Notes: generated by a model not told the origin, from the letters alone. A DNA stretch of 64,000 bases from Nocardia sp. NBC_00508 (GCF_036346875.1 NZ_CP107852.1:6262001-6326000); one strand, 5' to 3'; counted from the stretch's first letter, positions 24,038 through 33,302 are shown. Made by a program: numbers and translations.

Positions 24038-24550
24038 ATGACCGAACGGAAAACGGATCCCATCGACGCGATCGTGGCGCAGTGGCGGCGCGAACGTCCG
24101 GATCTCGACCTCGACGCCATGGCCGTGCTCGGCAGGATGGGCAGGCTGATGCTGGTGGCGCGGCGCGAGATCGAGGCGGTATTCGGCAGGCACGGCCTGC
24201 GCCGCGGCGAGTTCGATGTGCTTGCCGCGCTGCGTCGTTCGGGCGCTCCATTCGAGCTGAACCCCTCGGTGATCGCCGACACGCTGATGCTCTCGCGAGC
24301 GGGGATGACCGGGCGGCTGGATCGGCTGGAAGCCGCGGGGCTGGTGCGGCGCGTCGCCGACGCGCAGGACCGTCGCGCGATCCGCGTCGCCCTCACGGAG
24401 TCCGGGCAGGAACTGGTCGACACCGTCGTCACCGAACACACCGCGAACGAGACCAGGATGCTGTCCGTGCTGACCGCCGGTGAGCGGAGGGAACTGGACC
24501 GGATCGCGCGAATTCTGCTGGGCAGCATGGAGCCGGGGACGCCGCGGTAG
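24038..24550 (+). CDS. MarR-family transcriptional regulator
   Basis: Winged-helix regulator of 170 residues. The helix-turn-helix and wing are seen in SVIADTLMLSRAGMTGRLDR, AAGLVRR and DAQDRRAIRVALTESG (residues about 75-125), with dimerisation helices at both ends. The ATG gives the family-length protein; the open frame upstream is antisense to the cupin gene. Divergent organisation with the cupin and the shared palindrome suggest autoregulation and control of the cupin. Confidence 0.92.
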   Translation: MTERKTDPIDAIVAQWRRERPDLDLDAMAVLGRMGRLMLVARREIEAVFGRHGLRRGEFDVLAALRRSGAPFELNPSVIADTLMLSRAGMTGRLDRLEAAGLVRRVADAQDRRAIRVALTESGQELVDTVVTEHTANETRMLSVLTAGERRELDRIARILLGSMEPGTPR

Positions 24551-24700
24551 CTCACCCAGCCGTGCGTCCGCCGAATACCGCTCTACATGGGAAAACTCGT
24601 GGACCGGCGAGGTAGCTGAAAGCTCACGCCCGGGTGTCGTGCGGGTTTACCGTGGAATTGCGTGCCGAAGGTTTCGGTGCGATTGTGCAAGGAGGACACG

Positions 24701-25510
24701 ATGATCGACATCATCACCTTCCGTGGCACCGGTGAGCCGCGGAACTCCGACGGAACGCCCGCGGGCATGTTGCACGAGGTCGCCGAACTACTCGACACCG
24801 ACAAATTCCGCTGCTTCGAACCCGTTTGGCCCGCTTCGGTGGGGCCGGTGCCGGTGGGGACCGCGCCGGATGTCTGGGGTCCTTCGCTGGATACGTCCGT
24901 GCGGCTCGGCGCGGCCGCAGGGGTGAAAGCCATCCAGGACTCGCCGAATGTCTGCGGACTGCTGAGCTATTCGCTCGGCGGCATCTGCGCCAGCCGGATC
25001 TTGGAGGGCGTCCGGGCGGGGAAATACCAGAACGTCGACGGCACACCCCTGGAAATCGCGTTCGCGGTGAACATCGCCAACCCGGTGCGCCGGGCCGGTG
25101 AGTCGGTCGGAAACCTGTGCCCGGTCTCGACCTTCGGTCTGCACGGGCAGCGCGGCGAGTGGCCTGCCTCGGTCGCGGTCCGCGAGTACGCCAATCCCGG
25201 CGACATCATCACCGCGGCCACCAAGGATTCGCCGTTGCGCATCATCGGCGTCGGCATCTCGCCGTTCTCCTTCGTGGAAGGTGCTCGCATCGGCAACGTC
25301 GCGCCGCTGATCTTCGCCGAACTACTCGAAATCCTGCGGCGCGACCCGATCGGCAATCTCGACCGCTACAGCAAGGCGGTCCGCGGCGTGGTCGGCTACC
25401 TGACCCCCTGGCCCCACGGCCAGCACGTCCTCTACGCGACCCACAACATGCCAGGCACGAACGTCCTCTGGACCACACACGCCGCGGAGTACATCAACGC
25501 GACGTATTGA
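24701..25510 (+). CDS. LysB/PE-PPE-like alpha/beta hydrolase
   Basis: Serine esterase-like protein of 269 residues without a clear signal peptide. The nucleophile elbow is SYSLGG with Ser91. NIANPVRRAG (124-133) and REYANPGDII (161-170, Asp168) resemble the corresponding segments of mycobacteriophage lysin B, which cuts the mycolyl-arabinogalactan ester bond; candidate catalytic histidines are at 239-248. GGAGG precedes the ATG. It borders an island with a recombinase relic, so a phage origin is plausible. A host cutinase-like or PE-PPE-domain esterase is the alternative. Confidence 0.6.
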   Translation: MIDIITFRGTGEPRNSDGTPAGMLHEVAELLDTDKFRCFEPVWPASVGPVPVGTAPDVWGPSLDTSVRLGAAAGVKAIQDSPNVCGLLSYSLGGICASRILEGVRAGKYQNVDGTPLEIAFAVNIANPVRRAGESVGNLCPVSTFGLHGQRGEWPASVAVREYANPGDIITAATKDSPLRIIGVGISPFSFVEGARIGNVAPLIFAELLEILRRDPIGNLDRYSKAVRGVVGYLTPWPHGQHVLYATHNMPGTNVLWTTHAAEYINATY

Positions 25511-25753
25511 GAAATCTCCCCGCAAGCACCGACGCTCCTTCATCTCTCGCCCAGATATGTAACGTGACGACTGATTTCGCACGCACATGGGTAACCTCAA
25601 ACCGAACATGTGTCGATAAAACGTGTCGAAAAGCAGTGGGCCTCCAAACAACTCTTGTCGAGTCACGCAGTTCTTGGCCGTGCCTTGAACGACCATCCAG
25701 CATGCTTCACGACCCATAGCGGAGGCTCGGCGGCACTCCGTATCGTGACGTCC

Positions 25754-26008
25754 ATGACAAGAGAGCCGCACGTGGTCTATTTGCTGAAGACCACCTCCCT
25801 CGCCCTGCCGAGCGGCATAGCGCAAGAAGACCCTGACGACGAGCATGTGGCGTACATCAAGGCCGACCGTGTCGTCTCAAAAGACAGCGGCTGGATCAGA
25901 GTTCGGCCGCTCGCCCCCAACAACGACCGGTGGATCGACCTGCCGCCGACCTCCGTGGCGGCAGTGGTGATTCGCAACAAGCGCGGACTGTCGGACGATT
26001 CGGAATAG
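25754..26008 (+). CDS. Hypothetical protein, accessory island
   Basis: An 84-residue protein starting MTREPHVVYLLKTTSLAL, with a hydrophilic middle (QEDPDDEHVAYIKADRVV) and a beta-like C-terminus (VAAVVIRNKRGLSDDSE). The alternation of short hydrophobic strands suggests a small beta-barrel. No family recognised. Codon use is less GC-biased than in core genes, consistent with acquired DNA. Confidence 0.5.
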   Translation: MTREPHVVYLLKTTSLALPSGIAQEDPDDEHVAYIKADRVVSKDSGWIRVRPLAPNNDRWIDLPPTSVAAVVIRNKRGLSDDSE

Positions 26009-26049
26009 GGCAGCTCAGGGGCGGCCGTTGAGGCGATAGGGCCCCATGG

Positions 26050-26223
26050 CTACGCCTCCGGCGCAGGTACGAGCGAGTCGGCCCGGACGCTGAACGGGTA
26101 CCGACCGGGACTTTCCTCGAGCACGGACTCGACGATCGCGTGGCCTTCGTCGTCGAGCTCCAGGACCTTGAACACTGAGACCCCGTTTGCGACCAACAAC
26201 ACTCTGTCACCGACCTGAACCAT
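26050..26223 (-). CDS. Small hypothetical protein, intact copy of inverted pair
   Basis: A 57-residue protein beginning MVQVGDRVLLVANGVSVFKV and ending RADSLVPAPEA. The VGDRVLLV start suggests an SH3/KOW-like small barrel. The same N-terminus, with many third-position differences, is found 24 bp away in opposite orientation (from 26247), so it is one member of a duplicated pair. It partly explains the dyad structure of this interval. Function unknown. Confidence 0.5.
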   Translation of the reverse strand: MVQVGDRVLLVANGVSVFKVLELDDEGHAIVESVLEESPGRYPFSVRADSLVPAPEA

Positions 26224-26246
26224 GGCCGCGAGATAGGCTCACCGGC

Positions 26247-26584
26247 ATAATCCAGGTCGGTGACAAAGTGCTGCTCGTCGCGGGCGGGGTCTCAGTGTCG
26301 AATCCGTCCTCGATGCTCCCGACCGGTATCCGTTGAGCGTCCCTATCGCCACGCTCGTACCAGCCGGTTCGGCGCCGAAGGCGTCCGCTGGTCAGATCGA
26401 GTTCGTGGCGCGGTACACAGCTACAGTCAAGTGCCAGTTGGTTGTCCATGGCGGCGAGGCCATCGGGTACATCACCGGCACCGGCAGCGGCAAGACGAAA
26501 CCGGCGGCGGTCGCGGCGGCTAAGAAGGACGCTGATCGGTCGGTACCGCAGGGGCACTACAAACGGCACTGCAAGGAGATCTGA
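26247..26584 (+). pseudogene. Diverged, frameshifted copy of the small barrel gene
   Basis: The frame from 26247 reads IQVGDKVLLVAGGVSV, nearly the start of the minus-strand gene, but ATA stands where that gene has ATG. Sequence equivalent to about 40 bp (FKVLELDDEGHAI) is missing, shifting the reading frame. The homology continues in another frame as VESVLDAPDRYPLSVP and then runs on to 26584 with a C-terminal part the minus copy lacks (GYITGTGSGKT, GHYKRHCKEI). That second frame (from the TTG at 26333) might still be expressed. Confidence 0.5.
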
Positions 26585-26590
26585 GTTCGT

Positions 26591-26833
26591 ATGTCGGATG
26601 CGAAGAGGCTGTGGGAGATCAAGGTAGGCATCGTGGCCACTGAGGCCGAGGCGAAGAAGCTGTCGGATCAGATCGCCCATTTGCTGTGCCCGAATCCTGA
26701 TCATGCACCGCCGTGCCCGATCCCTTGGTCGATCGGCATCGACTCTGCGGAGGACATGGATGAGGACCGGCAACTGCAGTACGAAGACATCCTCGAACAG
26801 CATCGGATCGAGTCCGGGAATTCAGCGGACTGA
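26591..26833 (+). CDS. Hypothetical protein, accessory island
   Basis: An 80-residue acidic protein, WEIKVGIVATEAEAKKLSDQ near the start and two Cys in LLCPNPDHAPPCPIPW. The N-terminal VGIVATEAEA resembles small antiparallel beta-alpha domains. It starts 6 bp after the preceding reading frame, so the two may be cotranscribed. No family recognised. Confidence 0.5.
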   Translation: MSDAKRLWEIKVGIVATEAEAKKLSDQIAHLLCPNPDHAPPCPIPWSIGIDSAEDMDEDRQLQYEDILEQHRIESGNSAD

Positions 26834-26905
26834 CAAGCAAGACCCGCACAGGAGATGGGCCTCGACGCCACCACGGCGCCGGGGTCCTGTCTCATGGGGC
26901 GGCGG

Positions 26906-27428
26906 TCAGGCTTTCGTCCGTCGCCGCCGTGCGGCACGGATCTCGTCGTCGGCGACCTTGTCGGCGAGCAGAGTGTAGACCTGGGTGGTCTCGGTGGAGA
27001 CGTGCCCAAGCCGCTTGTGTACCACCTCGATGGAGACACCGGCGTGTTGATCAGCTCGGTCGCGTGGGAGTGCCGCAGTTGGGGATGTCGACGCCTGCGG
27101 CGGCGCAGTAGCGCTGCCACCGGTTGTGTGCCGCCGAATAGGACAGTGGTCCGCCGCGGCCGTTGATGCTGGCGCGGAACATGGCCCCCCTGGTGTAGCC
27201 GGTGCGGGCGAGGTAGAGCCGGACAAGGGCGACGTAGCCGCGGTCGTCCAGCAGCACGCTGCCGCCCTTGCCGTGGATGCGGACGTGCCCGCCGCAGGGG
27301 AGCTGGCCGCCGAATACCGCCGCCTCGCCGACGCGGGCGGCGGCGGTGGCGGCGCCAGTCGTGGGACCACCGACACCAGGTGATCCGCTGGGGGAACATG
27401 TTCCAGATTCGTTAGGCCGACCGAGCAT
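26906..27428 (-). pseudogene. Tyrosine recombinase (integrase) relic with two frameshifts
   Basis: C-terminal half of a phage/XerC-type integrase. One frame gives HVRIHGKGGSVLLDDRG, then LYLARTGYTRGAMF and WQRYCAAAGVDIPN. A shift near 27082 gives LRHSHATELIN, which carries the catalytic Arg-x-x-His. A second shift near 27048 restores AGVSIEVVHKRLGHVSTETT then QVYTLLADKVADDEI (catalytic His and Tyr). The N-terminal arm-binding and core domains are absent or unrecognisable. The gene is dead and marks a former mobile element. I see no clear att repeat. Confidence 0.8.
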
Positions 27429-27632
27429 GGCGACGGCAAACTGAACGTCCGGAAATGAAATGCCGAATTGAGTGTGTTCAGCCAGCCGGTGACGACGCCT
27501 TTGGATCCGGCGAGTGTGGCCGCAAGCTCACGACTGATGTTGGGTATCTACCGCTATATCCACGTACAGTTGCTACCTTGGCGGACGCCGCTTCCCAGCG
27601 CCTTGCAACACAAACCACTGCTGAGACACGGC

Positions 27633-28658
27633 CTAGCAGCGTTCATACTGACGCGCGTAGGGCTGCGACTCCGGTGGAACATCGCGCCAGGATGGCTGGC
27701 AACCGCCGACGAAGACCGCGAAAACGGGGACGTTGCGGTCTCCGATCGTGTAGTCGACCACGGCACCGGGCTGGGCCAGGTAGGGAAGATGCCGTTCGGC
27801 GAGTTGTGTTGCCTGCGCAGCGGTGAATTGCTTTCCGACAGGAGGGTATATCGCGACGTCCAGGGTGCGGCCTGCTTTGCCGGGCGGGTCGTATACGGAA
27901 ATCTCGACGAAGAATGGGGTGGGTTGATCGGTCAGGAACCACTCCCACATCTCGAGTTCACCATTGGACGGGAAGCGGGGCCGGCTGGACGGAAGGAGGG
28001 GTTGGCGGCCGGAGTTGAGCCACCCGGGTTCCAGGATCGAGCGATTCTTCAACCCGCTCTCCACAGGAACGGTGGCCACCGTCCAATCGTTGGGCGCCAG
28101 TTCGGGAAAGTCCTGGATGATTCGGCGCATCGCCGCGGTAGCACGGTGGGGTTCGGCCTCGGAGCCCGCTGCAGCGCCGATGGCGTTGCTCATCTGGTCT
28201 ACGTCGAAGCCGCGTGACCTCCAGCCCACCTGTGTGCCGGGGGCCGAGACTCTCACCCAGGTGTGTGCCGAGTTCGCTTCCCTGCTCACGTCCCGACCGA
28301 ACCGCCAACTCGCAGAATAAGAGTCCGCCATCCGGTCGATGTTGACCTCGGTGTAGTCGCCTTGGTAGCGCGGCGGAAGCTGCTGGGCGCCCATGGCACG
28401 CACCACGGACGCGGCCTCGTCCGGTGTGGCGCCATCCTCCAGGCGCACGAAGAGTCGGGATGCGTACGTGCGGGACTTGCCCTCGTAATCGAACCAATGT
28501 GACGCATCGACCACCCCGGGAAGAGCCTGGATGGCAGTTTCGATCACGCGTGACCAGCTGTCACGCTCGGCCTGGTCGGGTCCTCGTGTCGGAAGAACAC
28601 ATCCTGTCAGCAGGACTGCCGCCATCATCAATATGACGGTCGGGGTGGTTAAGCGCAT
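27633..28658 (-). CDS. Predicted lipoprotein
   Basis: A 341-residue exported protein with a lipoprotein signal: hydrophobic VILMMAAVLLTGC, lipobox LLTGC with acylated Cys near residue 20. The mature part looks soluble, with two similar halves that may be repeated alpha-beta domains: SWSRVIETAIQALPGVVDA, VRLEDGATPDEAASVVRAM, and later DVAIYPPVGKQFTAAQATQL. Cys in GGCQPSW and the C-terminal YERC may pair. I do not recognise the family. It lies at the edge of the accessory island. Confidence 0.7.
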   Translation of the reverse strand: MRLTTPTVILMMAAVLLTGCVLPTRGPDQAERDSWSRVIETAIQALPGVVDASHWFDYEGKSRTYASRLFVRLEDGATPDEAASVVRAMGAQQLPPRYQGDYTEVNIDRMADSYSASWRFGRDVSREANSAHTWVRVSAPGTQVGWRSRGFDVDQMSNAIGAAAGSEAEPHRATAAMRRIIQDFPELAPNDWTVATVPVESGLKNRSILEPGWLNSGRQPLLPSSRPRFPSNGELEMWEWFLTDQPTPFFVEISVYDPPGKAGRTLDVAIYPPVGKQFTAAQATQLAERHLPYLAQPGAVVDYTIGDRNVPVFAVFVGGCQPSWRDVPPESQPYARQYERC

Positions 28659-29482
28659 AACGTTTCATTCTGGCGTCCGGGGCGCCAGGCGATGCTAGCG
28701 GATTTCGGTCATGACGCTGGTCGGATCATTGCCAGCGACACTGCGAAGGTGGTGGGCGACCGACCCGACCCGGCGCGGCGACGGCGGCGGCGGCGATACC
28801 ACGAACTCGCCACCACCCACCGAGCCGGATTCGTCCTGGCCCGCGTCGCCGAATGGCTTGAAACATCGGGAGACACGACCTGACGGCCGCAACCGGTGGC
28901 GTCGAGGAGCTGGCCCGTGACCCAGCCCCACAGTCGGCCCGCCGCCACAGGATCCAACCAGCGGCGGGCCCACTCATGCCATCGCACTGTACTGCCGCTG
29001 GGCGCGCGATCCGCGAGCGTCCGGATCTGCCGCATATCGGTCGTTCGGGAACGAAGCGTTCGCCAATCGACAGTGCGATAACCTGTTCCACTTCTGTTCC
29101 GCTGTCAGTGGTCCCACGACTGGCAACACGGTGGTCCCACAACGGGGGTGGCAAACGACAGATCGCGACAGAACGCGCCGCACCGCCGGCCCCATCCTCC
29201 GTCTTACCCCTGCACCCCGCGCTCTTCGCTGGCCCCGGCCCGACCGGGCGAGACCAACACACCGCGTCATTCAGCACCGCCCTACACACGTCGGCCGAAT
29301 TCTTGACGACTAGATGGCAATTGGCCACAGAACGCACGGTACTGTCGCCCCCATGACCAGCGGCGATGCGATTAGGGAGCACACTGGAACTCATCGGGTA
29401 CGTCCAGAACTCGAGTGTCACCCAACGCAGGACCTGAACGCGACTTCCGTGTCACTCGACTAGTACGGCCTGAAAACCCGGA
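28659..29482. other. About 0.8 kb with no confident gene
   Basis: Frames on both strands are Arg/Pro/Ser rich with fluctuating codon use. The best candidate is a 63-codon plus-strand frame (28692-28883) ending RYHELATTHRAGFVLARVAEW, possibly the tail of a decayed gene; I would not call it. The region may be degraded mobile DNA. Confidence 0.45.
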
Positions 29483-29498
29483 GAGGCGGGGGAGCCTC
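29483..29498 (-). terminator. Hairpin terminator after acnR
   Basis: On the minus strand GAGGC-TCCCCC-GCCTC forms a 5-bp stem overlapping the acnR stop, followed by TCCGG and TTTT. Short but GC-rich with a U-run, so a plausible terminator for the acn-acnR transcript. Confidence 0.4.
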
Positions 29499-30063
29499 AG
29501 TGTTTGCGGCGGACGGATGCCTCCACTAGATCGAGCACCGCGGAGAGGTTTTCATTGGTGTGGCCGGAGGCGATCCGGGCGATCAGGCCGTCGAGGACGA
29601 GGTCGAGGTAGCCGAGCAGGACGTCGGTGGGGACGTCGTCGCGCAGTGCGCCCGCGGCCTTGCGGCGTTCCAAGCGGGCCAGGGTGGCGGCGGTGAGCTC
29701 GGCCGAACGCTGGGTCCAGCCGGCGCGGAACTCGGGATCGGTGCGCAACCGCCGCGCGATCTCCAAACGCGTTCCGAGCCAGTTGAACTGCTCGGGGTGG
29801 GCGAGCATGTCGCGCATCACCTGCACGATGCCTTGGTTGGCCGCGACGTCGGCCATGCGTTCGGCGTCCTCTTGGGCGAGCGCGAGGAACAACGCGTCCT
29901 TGTCGCGGAAATGGTGGAAGATGGCGCCCCGGGAGAGCCCGATCTCATCCTCCAGGCGGCGCACGGTGGCGCCGTCGTAGCCGTACTCGGCGAAGCAGCG
30001 GCGTGCCCCGTCGAGAATCTGGCTGCGCCGGGCGGCGAGGTGATCGTCACTGACCTTGGGCAT
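29497..30063 (-). CDS. acnR: TetR-family aconitase repressor AcnR
   Basis: TetR-type repressor of aconitase (188 residues). The HTH lies in ARRCFAEYGYDGATVRRLED, followed by GLSRGAIFHHFRDKDALF, and the C-terminal domain has the all-helical TetR fold. It is encoded 137 bp downstream of acn on the same strand, the arrangement of Rv1474c-Rv1475c and of corynebacterial acnR. A matching operator lies upstream of acn. In Corynebacterium AcnR responds to citrate and iron; the same is inferred here. Confidence 0.92.
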   Translation of the reverse strand: MPKVSDDHLAARRSQILDGARRCFAEYGYDGATVRRLEDEIGLSRGAIFHHFRDKDALFLALAQEDAERMADVAANQGIVQVMRDMLAHPEQFNWLGTRLEIARRLRTDPEFRAGWTQRSAELTAATLARLERRKAAGALRDDVPTDVLLGYLDLVLDGLIARIASGHTNENLSAVLDLVEASVRRKH

Positions 30064-30200
30064 CGGGCACCTCCGAAGGAAGCGGGCATCGCGCGCGTGG
30101 CACGCGATGCGGCGCGAAGCGAAATGTGGAGAGGTCCGCGCACCGCGGATGCGGTGTGCGGACCCTTCTACGACGGTTGCTACCGCCGGTGGAACACAGT

Positions 30201-33017
30201 TCAGCCGCGAATCATATTGCGCAGCACGTACTGCAGGATCCCGCCGTTGCGGTAGTAGTCCGCCTCACCAGGGGTGTCGATCCGCACGACCGCGTCGAAG
30301 GTGATCTTGTCACCGTTCTCCTTGGTGGCGGTGACCTTCAGGGTCTTCGGGGTGACACCCTCGTTCAGCTGGGTGATGCCCTCGATGTCGAAGGTCTCCG
30401 TGCCGTTCAGCGTCAGCGACGCCGCCGACTCACCCGCCGGGAACTGCAGCGGGATGACGCCCATGCCGATGAGGTTGGAGCGGTGGATGCGCTCGAACGA
30501 CTCGGTGATGACGGCCTTCACGCCCAGCAGCCGGGTGCCCTTGGCGGCCCAGTCACGTGACGAGCCCGAGCCGTACTCCTTACCGCCGAGCACGACCAGC
30601 GGGATGCCCGCGGCCTGGTAGTTCTGCGAGGCGTCGTAGATGAACGCCTGCGGGCCGCCTTCCTGGGTGAAGTCGCGGGTGTAGCCGCCCGAGACGTCGT
30701 CCAGGAGCTGGTTGCGCAGCCGGATGTTGGCGAAGGTGCCGCGGATCATCACCTCGTGGTTGCCGCGGCGCGAGCCGTAGGAGTTGTAGTCCTTGCGCTC
30801 GACGCCGTTGGCCTCCAGGTACTGGGCGGCCGGGGTGCCCGGCTTGATGTTGCCCGCCGGCGAGATGTGGTCGGTGGTGACCGAGTCGCCGAGCAGCGCG
30901 AGCACCCGGGCGCCCGTGATGTCGGTGACCGGCTCCGGGGTCTGCGGCATGCCCTCGAAGTACGGAGGCTTGCGCACGTAGGTGGACTGCGCGTCCCAGT
31001 CGAAGGTCTTGCCCTCGGGGGTGGGCAGGCTGCGCCAGCGCTCGTCGCCCCGGAAGACGTCCTTGTAGTCCTCGAGGAACATGTCGCGGCTGATGACCCG
31101 GTCGATGGTGTCCTGGATCTCCTGCGGCGACGGCCAGATGTCCTTCAGGAAGATGTCGTTGCCGTCCTGATCCTTGCCGAGCGCGTCGTGCTCGAAGTCG
31201 AAGTCCATGGTTCCGGCGAGCGCGTACGCGATGACCAGCGGCGGCGAGGCCAGGTAGTTCATCTTCACGTCGGGGGAGATGCGGCCCTCGAAGTTGCGGT
31301 TGCCGGAGAGCACCGCGGTGACGGTGAGGTCGTTGTCGTTGACCGCCTTGGAGATCTCCTCCGGGAGCGGGCCGGTGTTGCCGATGCAGGTGGCGCAACC
31401 GAACGCGACCAGGTTGAAGCCCAGCTTGTCCAGGTACGGCCACAGGCCGGCCTTCTCGTAGTAGCCGTTGACGACCTGCGAGCCGGGCGCCATCGAGGTC
31501 TTCACCCACGGCTTGCGGGTCAAGCCCTTCTCCACCGCGTTGCGGGCCAGCAGGGCCGCGCCGAGCATGACCGACGGGTTGGAGGTGTTGGTGCAGGAGG
31601 TGATCGAGGCGACCACCACCGCGCCGTGGTCGAGCACGAAGTCGCCGTACTCCTCGGTCTGCACCGCCACCGGCTTGGACGGACGGCCCTCGGCACCGTT
31701 GGCCGCCGATACCAGCACGGCGTCGTCGTCGGCGAAGGACAACACGGCCGGATCGGAGGCCGGGAAGGATTCCTCGATGGCCTCGTCCAGGTGCGAGTGC
31801 GGCGTGCTCGCGATCGGGCCGCTGACCTCGTCGCTGGTGTAGTTGTGGATGTCCTTGCGGAAGGCGACCTTGGATTCCGACAGCAGGATTCGGTCCTGCG
31901 GACGCTTGGGGCCCGCGATCGACGGCACCACAGTGCTCAGGTCGAGCTCGAGGTACTCGGAGTAGGCGGGCTCGGTGTCGGGGTCGTGCCAGAGGCCCTG
32001 CTCCTTGGCATACGCCTCGACCAGCGCTACCTGCTCGTCGGAGCGGCCGGTCAGGCGCAGGTAGTCGACGGTCACGTCATCGATTGGGAAGATCGCGGCC
32101 GTGGAACCGAATTCCGGGCTCATGTTGCCCAGGGTGGCGCGATTGGCCAGCGGCACCTCGGCCACGCCCTTGCCGTAGAACTCGACGAACTTGCCCACCA
32201 CACCGTGCTTGCGCAGCATGTCGGTGACGGTGAGCACCACGTCGGTCGCGGTCACGCCCGGCCGGATCTCGCCGGTCAGCTTGAAGCCGACCACCCGCGG
32301 GATCAGCATCGAGACGGGCTGGCCCAGCATGGCCGCCTCGGCCTCGATACCGCCGACGCCCCAGCCGAGCACGCCGAGGCCGTTGACCATCGTGGTGTGC
32401 GAGTCGGTGCCGACACAGGTGTCGGGGTAGGCCTGCCCGTTGCGGACCATGACGACGCGCGCCAGGTGTTCGATATTGACCTGGTGCACGATGCCGGTGC
32501 TCGGCGGGACGACTTTGAAGTCGTCGAACGCGGTCTGGCCCCAGCGCAGGAACTGGTAGCGCTCACCGTTGCGCTGGTATTCGATGTCGACGTTGCGTTC
32601 GAAGGCGTCTTCGCGACCGAACACGTCGATGATGACGGAGTGGTCGATGACCATCTCGGCGGGGGCGAGCGGGTTCACCTTGTCCGGGTCGCCGCCGAGG
32701 GTGGCCACGGCCTCGCGCATGGTGGCCAGGTCGACGATGCACGGCACGCCGGTGAAGTCCTGCATGATGACGCGGGCGGGCGTGAACTGGATCTCGGTGT
32801 TCGGTTGCGCCGACGGATCCCAGTTCGCAATGGCGCGAATGTGATCGGCGGTGATATTCGCGCCGTCCTCGGTGCGGAGCAGATTCTCCGCGAGGATCTT
32901 CAGTGCGTAGGGGAGTTTCTCGGTGCCGGGCACGGCGGAGAGGCGGAAGATCTCGTAGGAGTCGCTTCCCACCTCGAGGGTGCCCTTGGCGCCGAAAGTA
33001 TCGGTACTTGTCGTCAC
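30201..33017 (-). CDS. acn: Aconitate hydratase AcnA
   Basis: Monomeric [4Fe-4S] aconitase interconverting citrate and isocitrate in the TCA cycle. The 938-residue length is normal for the IRP1/AcnA type. Cluster cysteines are seen in VASITSCTNTSNPSV and AFGCATCIGNTGPLP. Other landmarks are TDSHTTMVNGLGVLGWGVGG, GDSVTTDHISPAGNI and KEYGSGSSRDWAAKG in the swivelling domain. It starts at GTG. The Fe-S requirement links it functionally to the suf operon upstream, and acnR follows it. Confidence 0.98.
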   Translation of the reverse strand: MTTSTDTFGAKGTLEVGSDSYEIFRLSAVPGTEKLPYALKILAENLLRTEDGANITADHIRAIANWDPSAQPNTEIQFTPARVIMQDFTGVPCIVDLATMREAVATLGGDPDKVNPLAPAEMVIDHSVIIDVFGREDAFERNVDIEYQRNGERYQFLRWGQTAFDDFKVVPPSTGIVHQVNIEHLARVVMVRNGQAYPDTCVGTDSHTTMVNGLGVLGWGVGGIEAEAAMLGQPVSMLIPRVVGFKLTGEIRPGVTATDVVLTVTDMLRKHGVVGKFVEFYGKGVAEVPLANRATLGNMSPEFGSTAAIFPIDDVTVDYLRLTGRSDEQVALVEAYAKEQGLWHDPDTEPAYSEYLELDLSTVVPSIAGPKRPQDRILLSESKVAFRKDIHNYTSDEVSGPIASTPHSHLDEAIEESFPASDPAVLSFADDDAVLVSAANGAEGRPSKPVAVQTEEYGDFVLDHGAVVVASITSCTNTSNPSVMLGAALLARNAVEKGLTRKPWVKTSMAPGSQVVNGYYEKAGLWPYLDKLGFNLVAFGCATCIGNTGPLPEEISKAVNDNDLTVTAVLSGNRNFEGRISPDVKMNYLASPPLVIAYALAGTMDFDFEHDALGKDQDGNDIFLKDIWPSPQEIQDTIDRVISRDMFLEDYKDVFRGDERWRSLPTPEGKTFDWDAQSTYVRKPPYFEGMPQTPEPVTDITGARVLALLGDSVTTDHISPAGNIKPGTPAAQYLEANGVERKDYNSYGSRRGNHEVMIRGTFANIRLRNQLLDDVSGGYTRDFTQEGGPQAFIYDASQNYQAAGIPLVVLGGKEYGSGSSRDWAAKGTRLLGVKAVITESFERIHRSNLIGMGVIPLQFPAGESAASLTLNGTETFDIEGITQLNEGVTPKTLKVTATKENGDKITFDAVVRIDTPGEADYYRNGGILQYVLRNMIRG

Positions 33018-33129
33018 GTCAGCTCCACTCGTCTGTGAGGGTGGCCGCCGACGGGGCTGTGCCGGCGACCGAGTCTTTGGAGGTGCTCCCGCGCCGCTAG
33101 GGCGCCGGTTCCTCGCGGTACGACCTTAA

Positions 33130-33145
33130 CAGTACGCTTGTCCTG
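33130..33145. promoter_or_regulatory. AcnR-type operator upstream of acn
   Basis: CAGTACGCTTGTCCTG matches the published Corynebacterium glutamicum AcnR site, recalled as CAGAACGCTTGTACTG, at 14 of 16 positions, differing only at symmetric positions 4 and 13. It lies 113 bp upstream of the acn GTG and before the divergent membrane protein gene. Confidence 0.7.
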
Positions 33146-33302
33146 TGAAACACCAGGGGGCGGTTCGGCGTGCCGTGGAGCGGTGCTGCGACACTCCGTC
33201 GCGTACTGTGCTTTCGAGCCAGCAAGGGGGATCTTGCTCGACCTGCAGTGTTGGATGCTCGTCGCTTCGGATGCCGATGCGGCTCGACAGACCGGATGGA
33301 AG

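Noticed and set aside
28692..28883. 63-codon plus-strand frame in the island's empty stretch
   Set aside because: A run of Arg codons, no ribosome site and no recognisable fold; mentioned only as a possible decayed tail.
30756..33038. 760-codon open frame antisense to aconitase
   Set aside because: A compositional shadow of acn; no family features, and acn is complete on the other strand.
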